Assembly: GCA_024234735.1 (NCBI GenBank)
Contig: JACKNV010000014.1
Location: forward strand, 1-64,000
Origin: Pseudomonadales bacterium
Lineage (GTDB): Bacteria; Pseudomonadota; Gammaproteobacteria; Pseudomonadales; Halieaceae
DNA: 64,000 bases
Reading direction: 5' to 3'
In this document: piece after piece, positions 53,001-61,717 of the stretch
How positions within the stretch are numbered: the stretch's first letter is position 1
How the letters are laid out: each line of letters starts with the position of its first letter
Position numbers and translations under genes: made by a program
Notes under the pieces: generated by a model
Told to the model about the DNA's origin: nothing
What the model saw: the letters and a program-made list of their open reading frames with translations, nothing else
Databases searched by the model: none

Positions 53001-54263
53001 ATGACTATTGCCCTGCTGGATATCAACGACAGTAACCTGCAGCTGTGGCACGGCGCCGCACACCTGCAAAGTCCCGGCTACGCCCTGCTGGCGGGCGACG
53101 GCTACCGTTTCGGCAACCCGGCCCGGGCGGCGGCGCGGCTGCAACCGCGGGATATCAACACCCGCTTCTGGTGGCAGCTCAGTACCGAGCCGCTGCAGCC
53201 GGCCCTGGGGCCGGCCCGCCACACCGGCGATCTGGTCCACGCCCAGTTGCAGGAACTGCACCGCGAGGGCGGCCAGCCGTCGGAAGTGCTGCTGGCGGTG
53301 TCGGGCAGCATGCAACGCGACCAGCTCTCGCTGCTGCTGGGCATCGTCCAGCAGTGCCCCTTCGACGCGGTGGGCCTGGTTAATCGCAGCGTTGCCCTGG
53401 GCAGCCTGCACGGCGCGGGAGGGCGCCTGTTCCACCTGGAGATCCAGCTGCACCAGGCAGTCATCTCCGAGCTGGCTTCGGGCGACGACCGCATCGCGCT
53501 GCAGCGCACCCTGCCCCTGCCGGGCTGTGGCCTGCTGCAGCTGCAGGAAAACCTGGTTGAGATCATCGCCGCCGCGTTCATTCGCCAGACCCGCTTCGAC
53601 CCGCGCCGCAAGGCGGCCACCGAACAACAGCTGTACGACGCCCTGCCCGAGGCCCTGCGCGCCCTGGGCCGCGACGGTGAAACCAACCTGGAGGTCGCCG
53701 GCTACCGCGCCCGGGTCGGCAGCGACGAACTGCTCGGCGCCGGCCAGCGCCTGTTCGAGGCGGCGACCCGGGCCACGGGGGGGCTGCAGGCGGCCGACCG
53801 CATCATCGCCGACCCGCTGGCAGGGCTGTTGCCGGGGCTGCGGCAACGCCTCACCGGCATCGACATCCTGCCCCCTGACAGCGTGCGCCAGGCCCTGGAA
53901 CAGCACCTGGAGTCGCTGGTACAGCGCGACCAGGCGCTGAGTTTCATCACCGCCCTGCCCGGCCTGGCGCCGCAAGCGGCGACCGCTCCGGCGCCGCATC
54001 CCGAGCCGCCGCCCGCCGCCGCGGCCACCCATCTGCTGCAGGGTTACCGGGCGGTACCGCTGGTGGCGGCCGGCACCCCCCTGGCGCAGGGCTGGGAGCT
54101 GTATCGGGATGCCCGCGGCTGGCAGCTGCGCGGCAGCGGCGAGGCCCGGGTCAACGACGCGCCCTACCGCCCCGGGCAGGCGCTGGGTGGCGGCGACAGT
54201 ATTCGCCTCGGTGACACGGCGGCCTTCAGCCTGATCGACGTCGCTGGGCAGGCCGGCGGCTAG
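53001..54263 (+). CDS. Putative actin/Hsp70-fold protein
   Basis: 420 residues, no signal peptide or membrane helix. The N-terminus IALLDINDSNLQLWHG resembles the phosphate-1 loop of actin/Hsp70 ATPases (DxGxxxxxV), and LSLLLGIVQQCPFDAVGLVN followed by RSVALGS resembles the second half of subdomain I with its Gly-rich turn. A Pro/Ala linker (about 325-345) leads to a C-terminal beta domain (GWELYRDARGWQLRGSGEAR and SIRLGDTAAFSLID). The assignment rests on weak pattern only. It is the sole soluble cytoplasmic member of the operon. Confidence 0.6.
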   Translation: MTIALLDINDSNLQLWHGAAHLQSPGYALLAGDGYRFGNPARAAARLQPRDINTRFWWQLSTEPLQPALGPARHTGDLVHAQLQELHREGGQPSEVLLAVSGSMQRDQLSLLLGIVQQCPFDAVGLVNRSVALGSLHGAGGRLFHLEIQLHQAVISELASGDDRIALQRTLPLPGCGLLQLQENLVEIIAAAFIRQTRFDPRRKAATEQQLYDALPEALRALGRDGETNLEVAGYRARVGSDELLGAGQRLFEAATRATGGLQAADRIIADPLAGLLPGLRQRLTGIDILPPDSVRQALEQHLESLVQRDQALSFITALPGLAPQAATAPAPHPEPPPAAAATHLLQGYRAVPLVAAGTPLAQGWELYRDARGWQLRGSGEARVNDAPYRPGQALGGGDSIRLGDTAAFSLIDVAGQAGG

Positions 54264-54277
54264 GAGAGAGCCGGCCC

Positions 54278-55369
54278 ATGGCCCGGAAAAAGCGCGATTT
54301 CACCACCTTCAACCTGAGCTTCCTGGACATCATGTCCTGTGGCTTCGGTGCCGTGGTGCTGGTGTTCCTGATCATAGACCACTCCCTGAAGACCGAGAGC
54401 AAGGAGCTGAACCGCGACCTGTTGTCAGAGGTCAACCTGCTCCAGGAAGATGTCAGGGACGGCGAGGAGGGTCTGGTCAGGCTGCGCAATGCCCTGGCGG
54501 ACGTGGACATGCAGATGGTCGAAGCCCAGGGGAGGGCGACCCGCATCACCGAGGAGAAAGACCGCTACGAGGCGCTGATCGCCAGCCTGCGCCAGGAAGG
54601 TTACACCGAGCGCAAGGACATCGACACCCTGAAGGCGGAAATCCAGGCGCTCGAGGAAGAGGTAAAAAAACTGCGCGAGTCGGCAGTCAAGGAGAGTGGC
54701 CGCAGCGCCCGCGAATTCATCGGCGAGGGCAACCGCCAGTACCTGACCGGCATCAATCTCGGGGGCCGCAATATCGCCATCCTGCTGGACGTCTCCGCCA
54801 GTATGCTGGCGGACAAGCTGGTCAATATCATTCGCCTGCGCAACATGGACCAGTCGGTGCAGCGCAAGGCCGAGAAATGGACCCGGGCCCTGGCCACCGT
54901 CGACTGGCTCACCGCCCAGCTGCCGGTGGGCAGCAAGTACCAGGTCATCACCTTCAACACCGAGGCCGCCCCGGCCCTGGCCGGCACCGCGGGCAAATGG
55001 CTGGAAGTGGCCAACCAGGCGCAACTGGAACAGGTGTCGGGCGCGTTGCGCAAGCTCACCCCCAGCGGCGGCACCAGCCTGCACAATGCCTTTACCACCC
55101 TGCAGGGCCTGTCCCCGGCGCCGGACAATATTTTCCTGATCACCGACGGCCTGCCCACCCAGGGCACCGGCGCGCCACGCGGCAGCAAGGTCAGCGGCGA
55201 CGACCGCCAGCGGCTGTACCGCGAGGCGGTGAAGCTGCTGCCGCGCAGCGTGCCCGTGAATATCATCCTGGAGCCGCTGGAGGGCGACCCCATGGCCGCC
55301 TCCGAGTTCTGGCAGCTGGCCCAGGTCAGCGGCGGCTCGTTCCTCTGCCCCTCCAAGGACTGGCCCTGA
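54278..55369 (+). CDS. Stator-like VWA protein 1
   Basis: 363 residues: basic tail, one transmembrane helix with FLDIMSCGFGAVVLVFLII (about 15-33, Asp17), a coiled coil (about 36-135, KELNRDLLSEVNLLQEDVRD), and a von Willebrand A domain (about 160-355) with a complete MIDAS: DVSAS in IAILLDVSASM, TSL in SGGTSLHNA, and ITDGLP. The Asp aligns with the proton-carrying Asp of TolR/ExbD/MotB. Ribosome site AGGAGAGAGC. The next gene starts inside its stop (TGATG). Confidence 0.88.
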   Translation: MARKKRDFTTFNLSFLDIMSCGFGAVVLVFLIIDHSLKTESKELNRDLLSEVNLLQEDVRDGEEGLVRLRNALADVDMQMVEAQGRATRITEEKDRYEALIASLRQEGYTERKDIDTLKAEIQALEEEVKKLRESAVKESGRSAREFIGEGNRQYLTGINLGGRNIAILLDVSASMLADKLVNIIRLRNMDQSVQRKAEKWTRALATVDWLTAQLPVGSKYQVITFNTEAAPALAGTAGKWLEVANQAQLEQVSGALRKLTPSGGTSLHNAFTTLQGLSPAPDNIFLITDGLPTQGTGAPRGSKVSGDDRQRLYREAVKLLPRSVPVNIILEPLEGDPMAASEFWQLAQVSGGSFLCPSKDWP

Positions 55370-56373
55370 TGGCGCGCCGCAAGTCACGCGCCCCGGCGGA
55401 GTTCTCGCTGTCCTTCCTGGACGTGATCTGCTGTGGTTTCGGCGCCATCATCCTGCTGCTGATGATTACCAAGACCGTGCAGCCGCAGATCATCGAGGCC
55501 TCCACGGTCAACCTCGAGGGCCTGGTGGCGGATCTCCAGGAGCAGGTGTTCGAGATCCGCGGCGAGACCCGGGTGCTCAATCGCGACCTCAACGCCAGGC
55601 AGGAGCAGCTGTCGGAATACGAGGAGAAGATCGCCATCCTGCAGGGCCAGCTGGCCAGCGCCCGCTCGCGCCACGACAGCATCCAGGTGCAGGACAACAC
55701 CAACGACGTGGTCACCGAACAGCTCGCCATCGCCCGCCAGAAACTGACAGCGGAGCAGAAGCGCCTGCTGGGCGCCCAGTACCAGCCCCGCAACAACCTG
55801 ATCGGCGGCATCCCGGTGGACAGCGAATACATCATCTTCGTGATCGACACCTCGGGCTCGATGTTCTCCTACGCCTGGGAACGCATGCTGCAGGAGTTGC
55901 AGGCGACCCTCAGCATCTACCCCGAGGTCAAGGGCATCCAGGTGCTCAACGACATGGGCAATTACATGTTCAGCCGCTACCGTGGCGAGTGGATCCCCGA
56001 CACCCCGGGGCGGCGCAAGGTCATCATGCAGAACCTGCGCAACTGGAACGTGTTCAGCAACTCCAGCCCGGTGGAGGGCATCACCGCCGCCATTCGCACC
56101 TTTCACAAGCCCGGGCAGAAAATCAGTATCTACGTGTTCGGCGACGAATTCACCGGCGAATCCATCGCCCAGGTGATCGACACCGTGGACCGCATCAACC
56201 AGACCGATGCCGCGGGCAACCGCCTGGTGCGCATCAATGCGGTGGGCTTTCCGGTACAATTCATCCGCGCACCGCACCTGCAGGGCACCGGCATCCGTTT
56301 CGCCACCCTGATGCGGGAACTGACCTATCGCAACGGAGGTACCTTTGTCGGGCTCAATGACTTCCGCCCCTGA
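55369..56373 (+). CDS. Stator-like VWA protein 2
   Basis: 334 residues with the same layout as the preceding gene product: transmembrane helix FLDVICCGFGAIILLLMI (Asp18), coiled coil (about 40-130, LQEQVFEIRGETRVLNRDLN), VWA domain (about 145-330) with DTSGS in FVIDTSGSMF and FGDEFTG. The shared FxLSFLDxxxCGFGA helix shows the two are paralogues; the VWA halves are strongly diverged. Translation coupled to the upstream gene by ATG/TGA overlap. Confidence 0.88.
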   Translation: MARRKSRAPAEFSLSFLDVICCGFGAIILLLMITKTVQPQIIEASTVNLEGLVADLQEQVFEIRGETRVLNRDLNARQEQLSEYEEKIAILQGQLASARSRHDSIQVQDNTNDVVTEQLAIARQKLTAEQKRLLGAQYQPRNNLIGGIPVDSEYIIFVIDTSGSMFSYAWERMLQELQATLSIYPEVKGIQVLNDMGNYMFSRYRGEWIPDTPGRRKVIMQNLRNWNVFSNSSPVEGITAAIRTFHKPGQKISIYVFGDEFTGESIAQVIDTVDRINQTDAAGNRLVRINAVGFPVQFIRAPHLQGTGIRFATLMRELTYRNGGTFVGLNDFRP

Positions 56374-57013
56374 GCAAGCGTCGCTGCGCTGGCTGGCGCT
56401 GCTGCTGGCCATGGCATCGCTGGCCGCCTGCGGCCCGGCGGAGGTGGTGGTCAAGGGCAACTTTCCGGCACCCCTGATGCAGAAAATCCCGATTACCCTG
56501 GGGGTGTGGTACGACGACGCCTTCGCCCACCACGAGTTTTTCGAGGAGGCCAAGACCAAGACCGAGTCCGACTGGCTGGTGCGCACCGGTGAAGCCCAGG
56601 TGCAGATGTGGGATACCCTGCTGGACGGCATGTTCACCCGGGTGGTACACATGAGCGCCCGCCCCGGGCCGGGGCAGATGAACCCGACGGTGGACGCGGT
56701 GCTGATACCCCAGGTCGAGGAACTGCAATACGCCATACCCGCCCAGACCAGTGTCAAGGTGTACGAAATCTGGATGCGGTATAAACTACAACTGGTGACC
56801 ACCGGCGGAAATCCCATCGCCGACTGGACCATGACCGCCTACGGCAAGACCCCCACGGCCTTCCTGCAAACTGACCAGGAGGCAGTGAACCTGGCCGCGG
56901 TGATGGCCCTGCGCGACGCGGGCGCCAACTTCGCCACCACATTCACCAAGGTGCCGGCGGTGCAGGCGTTCCTGCAGCGCAAACTGGGCACCCCAGGGGA
57001 GGCCGCTCCATGA
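56357..57013 (+). CDS. Lipoprotein of unknown function
   Basis: 218 residues, lipobox SLAAC (Cys near residue 25). VVKGNFPAPLMQKIPITLGV, VQMWDTLLDGMFTRVVHMSA, VDAVLIPQVEELQYAIPAQT and YEIWMRYKLQLVTTGGNPIA form an alpha/beta domain seen in many proteobacterial lipoproteins (transport-auxiliary/LptE-like fold suspected). The start overlaps the previous gene by 17 bp; TTG at 56345 is less likely. Its stop overlaps the next start. Confidence 0.75.
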   Translation: MTSAPEQASLRWLALLLAMASLAACGPAEVVVKGNFPAPLMQKIPITLGVWYDDAFAHHEFFEEAKTKTESDWLVRTGEAQVQMWDTLLDGMFTRVVHMSARPGPGQMNPTVDAVLIPQVEELQYAIPAQTSVKVYEIWMRYKLQLVTTGGNPIADWTMTAYGKTPTAFLQTDQEAVNLAAVMALRDAGANFATTFTKVPAVQAFLQRKLGTPGEAAP

Positions 57014-57678
57014 TACGCATGCTGTCACGCATCCTGCTGCCGGGCGCCGTGCTGGCGCTGGCGTCGGGCTGCGTTACCTCCACGGTGGACCAGATGGTGT
57101 TCAACAAGCCCACCGAGGACATGAGCAATGCCTCCGTGGTGATCCTGGGGCGGCGCCATGCCAGCGACTACGATACCGAGCCCGACTTCGTAGAGTGCGT
57201 GGGTGAGCATATCGCCGACGGCGACGGGCGCATTCACGTGATAGACGAGCTGGAGTTTATCAATACCTTCTATCCCTGGTTCGAGCCGCGCACCGCCCCC
57301 CTGCGGGTAACCGACCTGGAGCGCCTCATGCGCCAGCCGCCGGTGGCCGAGAAACTGGCGGCACTCAAGACCGAATACATGATCTGGCTGGACGGCTCCA
57401 CCGAACGCACCGATTCCGCCGGCTCCATGACCTGTGGCATCGGGCCCGGCGGAGGCGGCTGCTTCGGCTTCGGCACCTGGGGGGACGACGCCAAGTACGA
57501 GGCCACCATCTGGGATTTCACCGACCGCGCGGAGGTCGGGCGCATCAGTACCACCGCCAGCGGCCAGTCCTACATGCCCGCGGTGGTGATCCCGATTCCC
57601 ATCATTGCCCCGGTGCAGGGCACCGCCTGCGACGGCATCGGCGACCAGCTGCTGCAGTTCCTGTCCAGCGGCGAGTAG
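57010..57678 (+). CDS. Lipoprotein of unknown function
   Basis: 222 residues, lipobox ALASGC (Cys near residue 21). ASVVILGRRHASDYDTEPDF followed by VECVGEHIADGD looks like the small amino-terminal fold of assembly lipoproteins; KTEYMIWLDGSTERTDSAGS and the Gly-rich CGIGPGGGGCFGFGTWGDD resemble plasma-membrane-proximal segments. Two Cys in the Gly-rich loop may form a disulfide. Starts in ATGA overlap with the previous gene. Confidence 0.72.
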   Translation: MIRMLSRILLPGAVLALASGCVTSTVDQMVFNKPTEDMSNASVVILGRRHASDYDTEPDFVECVGEHIADGDGRIHVIDELEFINTFYPWFEPRTAPLRVTDLERLMRQPPVAEKLAALKTEYMIWLDGSTERTDSAGSMTCGIGPGGGGCFGFGTWGDDAKYEATIWDFTDRAEVGRISTTASGQSYMPAVVIPIPIIAPVQGTACDGIGDQLLQFLSSGE

Positions 57679-57691
57679 GTCGGCGCCTTCG

Positions 57692-59131
57692 ATGTACCGG
57701 GGACTTGCCCTGCTCGCGGCCGCGGCCACAACGGTCGCCCTGCTCGGTGGCTGCGCCAGCAACCCCGCCACCGGCGACACCGACTGGGTGGTGATGACCC
57801 AGGGTCGGGAAATCTCCATCGGCGAGGAGATGCACCAGCAGATCATGGAGCAGGGCGGCAGCTACGACGACCCCGAGCTGCAGGCCTATGTCGACCGCGT
57901 GGGCCAGCGCCTGGTGCAGCACAGCGACCGGGCGGACCTCACGTTCACCTTCACCGTGCTGGACAGCCCGGACATCAACGCCTTCGCCACCCCGGGAGGC
58001 TTTGTCTATATCAACCGGGGCCTGCTGGCCTACCTGGACAGCGAGGCCGAGCTGGCCGGTGTACTGGGCCATGAAATCGGGCACGTCACCGCCCGCCATG
58101 CCGCCCGCCAGCAAACCGCCAACGTCACCAACCAGGTGGTGGCGACCACCGCCTATATCCTCACCGGCAGCGGCGAACTGGCCGACGCCTCCACCATGTA
58201 CGGCACCGAGCTGGTGCGTGGCTACGGCCGCGAGCACGAACTGGAGGCCGATGGCCTGGGGGCAAAATACATGTACCAGAGCGGCTACGATCCCGAGGCG
58301 CTGCTGGAAGTCATCGGCGTACTCAAGGACCAGGAGCAGTACCAGCGGGTCAAGGCCAAATCCAGCGGCAAGCCGGTTGCCGGCTACCACGGCCTGTACG
58401 CCACCCACCCGCGCAACGACCAGCGCCTGCAGACGGTGATCCACGCCGCCGGCGACCTGACCTCCGGCGAGACCGTCCTGGACAACCCCGAAGTGCCGGG
58501 AGAATTTCGCCAGCAGATCGACGGCCTGGTGTGGGGCCCCAGCGTAGCCGGGCAGCGCGACGAGAACCGCTATTTCCACAACAAACTGGGCTTCACCTTC
58601 GAGCACCCGCCCGACTGGCAGGTAACCGCCAACTCGCGGGAGATTGTCGCCCGCGCCCCCGATGGCTCCGCGTCGATGACCGTCACGGTGCGCCGCCGCG
58701 ACTCCGCTGCCAGCCCCCAGGCAGTGCTCGAAAGTACCGCCGGCGGCAGCCTGACGGCAGGCACCGAGTTGGAACAGGCGGGGCTCACCGGTTATACCGC
58801 GGTCTCCAGCGGCGGCGGCAGCGAGCGCCGCCTGGCGGTGATCGACTACAACGGGCTCAGCTACCTGTTCGAGGGCAGCGCCAGCGACTTCGCCAGCGCC
58901 GACCCCGCTTTGCTGGCGCTGGTGCAGAGCTTCCGTCCCATGCACCCGAAAGAGCGCCAGACGGGCAAGGGCTATTACATCCGCTACATCCAGGTGCCGC
59001 GCGGCGCCACCCTCGCCAGCCTGGCCGCCAGTGTGCGCCTTTCCGATGCGGAGGCCCAGCTGCGGCTGCTCAACGGCCTGTATCCCCGGGGTGAGCCGCG
59101 CACCGGGGACTGGATCAAGATCATCCGCTAG
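57692..59131 (+). CDS. Lipoprotein M48-family metalloprotease
   Basis: 479 residues, last gene of the operon. Lipobox LLGGC (Cys near residue 20), M48 catalytic domain (about 60-265) with the zinc motif in LGHEIGHVTARHAARQ and the second ligand Glu in REHELEADGLGAKYMY. After a PsbP/MOG1-like beta region comes a C-terminal LysM-like segment (IQVPRGATLASLAASVRLSD). The layout recalls BepA-type periplasmic proteases, which degrade or fold outer-membrane proteins. ATG 57692 chosen because it starts the signal peptide. Confidence 0.9.
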   Translation: MYRGLALLAAAATTVALLGGCASNPATGDTDWVVMTQGREISIGEEMHQQIMEQGGSYDDPELQAYVDRVGQRLVQHSDRADLTFTFTVLDSPDINAFATPGGFVYINRGLLAYLDSEAELAGVLGHEIGHVTARHAARQQTANVTNQVVATTAYILTGSGELADASTMYGTELVRGYGREHELEADGLGAKYMYQSGYDPEALLEVIGVLKDQEQYQRVKAKSSGKPVAGYHGLYATHPRNDQRLQTVIHAAGDLTSGETVLDNPEVPGEFRQQIDGLVWGPSVAGQRDENRYFHNKLGFTFEHPPDWQVTANSREIVARAPDGSASMTVTVRRRDSAASPQAVLESTAGGSLTAGTELEQAGLTGYTAVSSGGGSERRLAVIDYNGLSYLFEGSASDFASADPALLALVQSFRPMHPKERQTGKGYYIRYIQVPRGATLASLAASVRLSDAEAQLRLLNGLYPRGEPRTGDWIKIIR

Positions 59132-59197
59132 CGGCCTGCCGGCCCGGCGGCACCCTGCTACAATGCCCCGCTAGAATAAAAGGAAACGGGTGTCGCC

Positions 59198-60901
59198 ATG
59201 AAAGCACTGTTCGCATTCGTCCTCGCAATCCTCATGGCGGGCAGTGCAGCCGCCGCGGAACTGCGGGTGTACACCGCCAGGAAAATCATCACCATGGAGC
59301 CAGCCCTGCCCGAGGCGACTGCGGTGGCGGTCGCCGACGGTCGCATTGTCGCGGTCGGCACGCTGCCATCCCTGCAGCCCTGGCTGGCGGGCAACGAGGT
59401 CAGCGTCGATCGCAGCCTGGAGGACAAGGTGCTGCTGCCGGGATTCATCGACCCCCATGTACACCCCAGCCTGCCGGCGGTACTGACCCAGTTCCCGTTC
59501 CTGGCGCCGGATGACTGGGTGCTGCCCACCGGGACGTTTCCCGGGGCGACCACGCCGCAGGCCTACCAGGACAGGTTGCGGGAACTGGTCGCGGCCCACG
59601 ACGACCCGACGGTGCCCTTCATCGCCTGGGGTTACCACCCCCTGTGGCATGGGGAAGTGTACCGCCCGCAGCTGAACGCCTGGTTTCCCGATACCCCGGT
59701 CATGCTGTGGCATCGCTCCTTCCACGAGCTGATCGGCAACGACGCCGCCTTCGCCATGCTGGGCATCACCGAGGCGGATACCGCCGCTATCCCCGAGAGC
59801 GACTGGGCCAGGGGCCATTTCTGGGAAAACGGCCTCAAGGCGATCGTGCCGAAACTGGGTTTCCTGTTCGAGCCCGCGCGTTTCGGCGCGGGTATGGGCA
59901 ATTTCCTGGAAATGGCCCACCTGGGCGGGGTCACCACCGTGCTGGACATGGGGGTCGGTGTGTTCGGCAACCCGGAGCAGGAGATCGCACTCATCCGCCA
60001 GATCACCGAGGGCAGCCAGGCGCCCCTGCGCATCATCCTCACCCCCATCATCACCGACTTCCTGGCGCGCGGGAAAACCCCGGAGCAGGCGCTGGCCCAA
60101 ATCGAGCAGTGGCAGGCGGCAAGCTCCGACCGGGTCAGGGTGGAAAACCACTTCAAGCTGATGCTCGATGGCGCCATCTTCAGCGGCCTGGCACAGATGG
60201 GACCACCGGGCTATATCGACGGCCACCAGGGGCTGTGGATGGCGCCACTGCCGGTGACCACCGCCTGGGCCCGGTTCTTCTGGCAGCGGGGCTACCAGTT
60301 GCACGCCCACACCAACGGCGATGCCAGCGCCGCGGCGTTCATCGACATGCTGCGCACCCTGCAGGCGGAACAGCCACGGCTGGACCACCGCTTCACCCTC
60401 GAACACTTCGCCTACAGCACCGAAGACCAGAGCCGGCAGCTCAAAGCCCTGGGGGCGCTGGTCTCGGCCAACCCCTACTACCACTACCTGTTATCGGACC
60501 TCTACAGCGAGCTGTGGCTGGGTGAGGATCGCGGCAGCCAGATGGTGCGCCTGGGCTCGCTGCAGCGCCAGGGCGTGCCCTTCGCCCTGCACTCGGACAG
60601 CCCCATGGCGCCGCTGCAACCCCTGACCCTGGCCTACAATGCCAGCAACCGGGTGACCATCAACGGCCGGCACACGGGCAGCGAGGAGCGCATTTCCCTG
60701 GCTGCCGCGCTGCGGGCCATCACCATCGACGCCGCCTGGATCGTGGGCTGGGAGGACGAGATCGGCTCCATCCGCGCCGGCAAGCGGGCGGACTTCACGG
60801 TACTGGACGCCGACCCCTACGAGGTGGGGGCCGCCGGACTCAGGGACATCGGCATCTGGGGCACGGTGTTCGCAGGCGTGCCCTATCCGCTGGCCCCATA
60901 G
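59198..60901 (+). CDS. Exported YtcJ-like amidohydrolase
   Basis: 567 residues with signal peptide (MKALFAFVLAILMAGSAAAA). Amidohydrolase family 3: LPGFIDPHVHPSL carries the first metal His pair, LHAHTNGDASAAAFIDMLR and RFTLEHFAY further His ligands, and HSDSPMAPLQPL the catalytic Asp. Substrate unknown; homologues hydrolyse formamides or amides. A -10-like TACAAT at 59159 and AAAAGGAAAC before the ATG suggest it is transcribed separately from the envelope operon. Confidence 0.88.
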   Translation: MKALFAFVLAILMAGSAAAAELRVYTARKIITMEPALPEATAVAVADGRIVAVGTLPSLQPWLAGNEVSVDRSLEDKVLLPGFIDPHVHPSLPAVLTQFPFLAPDDWVLPTGTFPGATTPQAYQDRLRELVAAHDDPTVPFIAWGYHPLWHGEVYRPQLNAWFPDTPVMLWHRSFHELIGNDAAFAMLGITEADTAAIPESDWARGHFWENGLKAIVPKLGFLFEPARFGAGMGNFLEMAHLGGVTTVLDMGVGVFGNPEQEIALIRQITEGSQAPLRIILTPIITDFLARGKTPEQALAQIEQWQAASSDRVRVENHFKLMLDGAIFSGLAQMGPPGYIDGHQGLWMAPLPVTTAWARFFWQRGYQLHAHTNGDASAAAFIDMLRTLQAEQPRLDHRFTLEHFAYSTEDQSRQLKALGALVSANPYYHYLLSDLYSELWLGEDRGSQMVRLGSLQRQGVPFALHSDSPMAPLQPLTLAYNASNRVTINGRHTGSEERISLAAALRAITIDAAWIVGWEDEIGSIRAGKRADFTVLDADPYEVGAAGLRDIGIWGTVFAGVPYPLAP

Positions 60902-60967
60902 CCCGGGCACGACACACTCCGTATACTGGGCCCGCCCCCGTCCGACAACTTCCTGAGGAAATCCGGT

Positions 60968-61717
60968 ATGCACCGTTTTGTTTGTTCCCTGCTGCTGGCC
61001 CTGAGCGCCGCCAGCCTGACCACCCGGGCCGCGGAGCCGGTCACCATGATGACCAATGCCTGGCCGCCCTACGTCGACCAGCAACTTCCCGACCAGGGGC
61101 TGGCGGTGGAGCTGGTGACCCATATCTTCGCGCGCGCGGGCTACCCGGTGGAAAACACCGTGGAGAGCTGGCCGCGGGCAATGGAGGGGGTGCGCATCGG
61201 CCTGTACGACGTGCTGGGCGCGGCCTGGTACAGCGACGAGCGGGCCAGCGAGTTCGTCTACAGCGAGCCCTACCTGGTGAACGAGCTGATCGTGGTCAAG
61301 CGCCGCGACCTGCCGGGCAAGTTCAGCAGCGTGGGCGCCCTGCAGGGCGCCCGCCTGGGGCTGGCGCCGGATTACGCCTACGGCGTGGATTTCACCGCCC
61401 TGCCCGGGACCACCCTGGTGTACGAGAATCACATCATCCAGAGCCTGCTGAACCTGCTCAACGACAAGGTGGATTTCGTGGTCGGCGACCGGCGGGTGAT
61501 TGCGCTGCAACTGGAAGAGTACCTGAAGGATCGCCGCCACGAGGTCGAGGTAACCGGTATTACCCTGCCGCCGCGCTCCCTGCACGTGGCCGGCTCCCGG
61601 GAAGGCAAACGGACCGCGGAACTGGTGAAGGCCTTCAATGCCGCGCTTGAGGATGTCAGGCGCGATGGCAGTTACCAGCAGATCATCGACAAGTGGCGCA
61701 AGCGCTACGCCCTTTAA
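60968..61717 (+). CDS. Periplasmic solute-binding protein (SBP_bac_3 type)
   Basis: 249 residues with signal peptide (about 1-21). Fold typical of amino-acid-type binding proteins: NAWPPYVDQQLPDQGLAVEL, AMEGVRIGLYDVLGAAWYSD, FVYSEPYLVNELIVVKRRDL and the C-terminal DGSYQQIIDKWRKRYAL. No permease or ATPase gene is adjacent, so it may feed a sensor or be an orphan. GAGGAAATCCGGT precedes the ATG; TATACT at 60922 is a possible -10. It converges with the DUF2288 gene by 4 bp. Confidence 0.87.
   Translation: MHRFVCSLLLALSAASLTTRAAEPVTMMTNAWPPYVDQQLPDQGLAVELVTHIFARAGYPVENTVESWPRAMEGVRIGLYDVLGAAWYSDERASEFVYSEPYLVNELIVVKRRDLPGKFSSVGALQGARLGLAPDYAYGVDFTALPGTTLVYENHIIQSLLNLLNDKVDFVVGDRRVIALQLEEYLKDRRHEVEVTGITLPPRSLHVAGSREGKRTAELVKAFNAALEDVRRDGSYQQIIDKWRKRYAL

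Noticed and set aside
49859..53026. Very long minus-strand open frame (over 1000 codons) opposite the PEGA and channel genes
   Set aside because: High GC removes stop codons; the plus strand has recognisable domains, signal peptides and coupled starts, while the minus frame reads as His/Gln/Gly/Ala-rich noise.
44641..59131. Zorya-type defence system because of the MotA-like channel and Asp-bearing partners
   Set aside because: No helicase, nuclease or other Zorya effector gene, and the partners carry VWA rather than OmpA-like domains.
44641..59131. Tol-Pal or ExbBD-TonB locus
   Set aside because: No TolA, TolB, Pal or receptor; the TonB-like domain is on a signal-peptide TPR protein without a TonB membrane anchor.
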